Translations under genes and position numbers: made by a program | Shown: in pieces, positions 61,866 through 64,000 of the stretch | Layout of the letters: each line of letters opens with the position of its first letter | Numbering within the stretch: the stretch's first letter is position 1 | Source of the DNA: Marinoscillum furvescens DSM 4134 | Lineage (GTDB): Bacteria; Bacteroidota; Bacteroidia; Cytophagales; Cyclobacteriaceae | Reading direction: 5' to 3' | DNA length: 64,000 nt | Assembly (NCBI RefSeq): GCF_003386095.1 | Contig: NZ_QREG01000012.1 | Location: 122,192-186,191 of the forward strand | Notes under the pieces: generated by a model | Database searches by the model: none | Seen by the model: only the letters and a program-made list of their open reading frames with translations | What the model was told of the DNA's origin: nothing

Positions 61866-63341
61866 ATGATAAAATATCACCGACTGCTCTTCATTGTTGT
61901 TATTTTGGTCTTTGCTAATTCTTGCCAATCAGACCTTGAATTAGTTCCTTTAACATCGTCGTTGCAAATTAAGAAAGTATTTTTAAAGGATGACCCTCAT
62001 CTTAAATCAATGGTAAACGCGCTTAAGGGTTCTTATTCGGGATCGCGTACCAAATCTTATCTTGATGACGTAGACTTCAGTAAGGCCACTAAGTTATATG
62101 ATTCAGCTAATCAATCAACAAAGTATACGTTTTCCATGCGTGTTAAAGGTGATTATATGCTTAGAAACTTTATCCTAGTCGAACCGGAATTTGGCGAGAT
62201 TCAAGGTCTTGTATTTAGCCATAAAGTAGACCAGGAATGGTTAATAGGATTGGATACATTTCCTGGTTGGGAACAGTTTACAGGCACTTTTACAATCGAA
62301 GACTTGCAAGGGAATTTAATCTCAGAGAGTCAGATCTCAGATGGTACTTCTCAATTTCACAACACTTCTAATGGTAGAGAGAATAGACAAACCTGCATTA
62401 CTAATTATGTATCTACATGTACGGACTGGTATGTGAATGGTTCATATGTTGATACTTATTGTCATATAGAGACACGTACAACATGCTATAGTTCAGGTGG
62501 CGGAGGCGGAGGAGCAAGTGGGGGAGACCTGAATGGCAATACGCCTCAGCCTCAACCAGAACGAGTTGTCCTGGAGTTTGATGATAGTGAACCAATGGGG
62601 ACTGCTCCATCAACGTCTTTAAGTGTAGAAGATGCTTGGGAACAAGATATTTGTCAGAAAACAGCATTTAAGAATAATGATTGCGTTCAAGATATCTGGA
62701 ATAAAATGAAGCAAAATGATGTAGGTTATGAAACATTGACCAACTTTTTGGGAGATAGCCCCAAAGCTGAGTTGTGTCTTGATATTAAAGATATTGGCGA
62801 TGATGCAAATGGCAACACTGACCCATCTGAATCGGGGAAAGTTATTATTAACCTAAATAGTACTAAACTCAATAGATCCAAACTAAGTATAGCACGAACT
62901 TTGCTTCATGAAATGATACATGCTGAATTGATTGGATTGGTTATTAAGGCAGGAGGATATGATGATTTCCAGAACTATGCAAAGAATTATGATGATGAGT
63001 TTCTAGCCATTTGGGACTATATAGAGGAGTTTGGAAAAAGCGGCTGGCAACATGAATACATGGCAGATAATTATATAACATACATATCAAGTGGTTTAAA
63101 ACTGCTCGAGGCATTCTACGTATCTAGCTCTTTCAAGAATGCAGTAAATAATGGTTACTATGACGATGTAATTGGCGAACCTTGGAGTTGGGATAATTTT
63201 TATAAATATATGGCATGGGAAGGTTTACATAAGACTGAACAATTTCAGACAGATATCATAGACGAAAATTTGAAAAATAAATACGATCAATATAGACTCA
63301 GGTTTGAAGATGGTAACTCAGTAAACTTAGATTGCCAATGA
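61866..63341 (+). CDS. Lipoprotein with zinc-metalloprotease HExxH motif
   Basis: 491 aa. Lipobox FANSC with Cys at 20. The N-terminal part (30-165) is of unknown fold; a Cys-rich segment (C177, C185, C199, C207) and a Gly-rich linker follow. The C-terminal domain carries H348-E349-M-I-H352 (LLHEMIHAEL) and a downstream H396-E397-Y-M-A-D signature at about residues 396-401, a plausible third-ligand region. Membrane- or surface-anchored peptidase, substrate unknown. No named family recognised. Its stop overlaps the next gene by 4 bp (ATGA), and it has a clear own promoter. Confidence 0.78.
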   Translation: MIKYHRLLFIVVILVFANSCQSDLELVPLTSSLQIKKVFLKDDPHLKSMVNALKGSYSGSRTKSYLDDVDFSKATKLYDSANQSTKYTFSMRVKGDYMLRNFILVEPEFGEIQGLVFSHKVDQEWLIGLDTFPGWEQFTGTFTIEDLQGNLISESQISDGTSQFHNTSNGRENRQTCITNYVSTCTDWYVNGSYVDTYCHIETRTTCYSSGGGGGGASGGDLNGNTPQPQPERVVLEFDDSEPMGTAPSTSLSVEDAWEQDICQKTAFKNNDCVQDIWNKMKQNDVGYETLTNFLGDSPKAELCLDIKDIGDDANGNTDPSESGKVIINLNSTKLNRSKLSIARTLLHEMIHAELIGLVIKAGGYDDFQNYAKNYDDEFLAIWDYIEEFGKSGWQHEYMADNYITYISSGLKLLEAFYVSSSFKNAVNNGYYDDVIGEPWSWDNFYKYMAWEGLHKTEQFQTDIIDENLKNKYDQYRLRFEDGNSVNLDCQ

Positions 63342-63793
63342 TTAAAATTTCTATACTTACTTCACTAGTCATGTTATCATGTCAGTTGTCTGCGCAAGAT
63401 GATAACTTAGATAGAGCATTATATTCTCAGGATACTGTTTTTATTCTTCTAATGGATGAAGTAGAAGCGTCTCTAAATGGCACTCGCTCAATTAGACCGA
63501 ATAATAAATATCCAGAAGATATGAGTCGCTACTATCACCTAGATGATGATCCAGTCTCATTTAATAACATTTATTTCACCAGGGTAGATCTAGAGATTCC
63601 ATATTGGTTCACAGAACCAAAAGAGAGATTTCTAGAAAGGGAGTATATCAAAAGCTCTGAACTTGCTAATAAACCAGTTAGCTACGTTTCAAGTATTTTG
63701 GAGAACAAGGTTTTGATGATGGTTGACCCCTCTTTTGCTGATTCATCAAAATATTATGTTGTAAGAGTGTTTAGATACGTTGGCGAGGAGTAG
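63338..63793 (+). CDS. Small secreted protein co-translated with the metalloprotease lipoprotein
   Basis: 151 aa from the ATG at 63338, which overlaps the upstream TGA. Signal sequence (MIKISILTSLVMLSCQLSAQ) with either a signal-peptidase I cut after LSAQ or a lipobox MLSC. The mature part is charged with PNNKYPED, YFTRVDLEIPYWF and KYYVVRVFRYVG. No family recognised. The overlap suggests it works with the peptidase, for instance as chaperone, substrate or inhibitor (inference). Confidence 0.72.
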   Translation: MIKISILTSLVMLSCQLSAQDDNLDRALYSQDTVFILLMDEVEASLNGTRSIRPNNKYPEDMSRYYHLDDDPVSFNNIYFTRVDLEIPYWFTEPKERFLEREYIKSSELANKPVSYVSSILENKVLMMVDPSFADSSKYYVVRVFRYVGEE

Positions 63794-63910
63794 AGTACCT
63801 AACAAACACTAAAATGAAAATGCGAACTGAGCCATCTGAAAGGATAATGCGAAAAAGAAATCTTGGTGCATCTAGCATCTGGGGCGCATACTCATTTTAG
63901 TTGGACGTTA
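63794..63910. other. Spacer between the secreted-protein gene and the group II intron
   Basis: 117 bp without a supportable gene. A 28-codon frame (63814-63900) is probably chance. Sequence up to 63910 would be the 5' exon flank at the intron insertion site (TTGGACGTTA directly before it). Confidence 0.5.
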
Positions 63911-64000
63911 GTGTGCCACGAAGTGGTACAAATCCAATGGGTGTAAATCCCAACAGGGCAATTGTCTGTTCACCCTGAAGAAGACTGGACAGTATGCAGC
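63911..64000 (+). mobile_element. 5' end of a group II intron, truncated by window edge
   Basis: Begins with GTGTGCC, a typical group II intron 5' end (GUGYG), followed by the domain I hairpins CCAC-GAA-GTGG (63916-63926) and GGG-TGTAAAT-CCC (63939-63951). The GGGTGTAAxTCCC hairpin is a recurrent feature of bacterial group II intron domain I. The reverse-transcriptase ORF and domains V-VI would be beyond 64000. Group II introns self-splice and move by retrohoming. Confidence 0.65.

Noticed and set aside
63814..63900. 28-codon open frame before the group II intron
   Set aside because: Too short, low-quality start, no homology expected; likely chance within the intron flank.
1..64000. CRISPR arrays, insertion sequences, rRNA operons
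   Set aside because: I read through all gaps and saw no regularly spaced direct repeats, transposase frames or rRNA-like sequence.

Overview
The window is chromosomal DNA of a Bacteroidota bacterium, most likely a free-living, probably marine member of the Cytophagales (Reichenbachiella/Fulvivirga-like; this placement is inference). Visible evidence: many Bacteroidota-restricted families (DUF3667, DUF3822, DUF4296, DUF4905, DUF4920, TIGR02757), two proteins with C-terminal type IX secretion (T9SS) sorting domains, a CarboxypepD_reg-plug TonB receptor, few purine-rich ribosome-binding sites, and repeated matches to the Bacteroidota promoter pattern TTTG/TTG-N19-TAnnTTTG. Coding density is high and there is no prophage or CRISPR array. 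The only clear mobile element is the 5' end of a group II intron at the right edge.

Layout. 0-4.4 kb (+): 3' part of guaA, an LpoA-like TPR/periplasmic-binding-fold protein, and hemL. 4.5-10.7 kb (-): a tightly overlapping operon of nfeD, kdsB, a small membrane protein, DUF3667, a membrane-anchored MutS-like ATPase, a GT2 glycosyltransferase and a small protein. 10.7-21.1 kb: envelope and housekeeping genes, including DUF4905, a LysM/RlpA protein, TIGR02757, pyrE, two NUDIX hydrolases, coaD, DUF3822, DUF1573, DUF423, a YggS PLP protein, a GH3-like enzyme and a LysE exporter. 21.1-23.9 kb (-): a short Bat/aerotolerance-type operon (DUF58, a BatD-like membrane protein, BatA). 24-28 kb (+): DUF4296, mutS2, a cytochrome b5-like protein, and murQ with a hairpin-rich leader.

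28.3-35.8 kb (+) is the main accessory locus: a TonB-dependent receptor, a duplicated-domain surface lipoprotein, and a T9SS-exported endonuclease I with OB-like repeats. Together they look like an extracellular nucleic-acid scavenging system. 35.9-44.7 kb: an M16 protease, a small lipoprotein, an orphan ParA with palindromes upstream, a SprT-like protease, der, and a T9SS-exported beta-helix/CBM3 protein. 44.7-48.3 kb: a possible structured RNA, tRNA-Pro, divergent lipid kinase and App1-type phosphatase genes, an FMN-barrel protein and a YjdI-CDGSH fusion. 48.3-54.7 kb: a giant AsmA-like protein, then an intergenic region with two terminators and a strong promoter/operator in front of an XRE regulator, a TPR protein, and a 57-aa lipoprotein. 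54.8-64 kb: DUF4920, a membrane protein, a penicillin acylase homologue, a PglC/PglE-like sugar transferase-aminotransferase pair, an outer-membrane barrel, a long noncoding stretch ending in a terminator, DUF6326, a lipoprotein with an HExxH metalloprotease signature and its overlapping partner, and the group II intron.

Most genes are ordinary. The least explained parts are the transcribed-looking noncoding regions at 27.0, 44.7, 52.4-52.7 and 60.8-61.2 kb, the palindromes near parA, the nuclease/TonB locus, and the metalloprotease lipoprotein pair.
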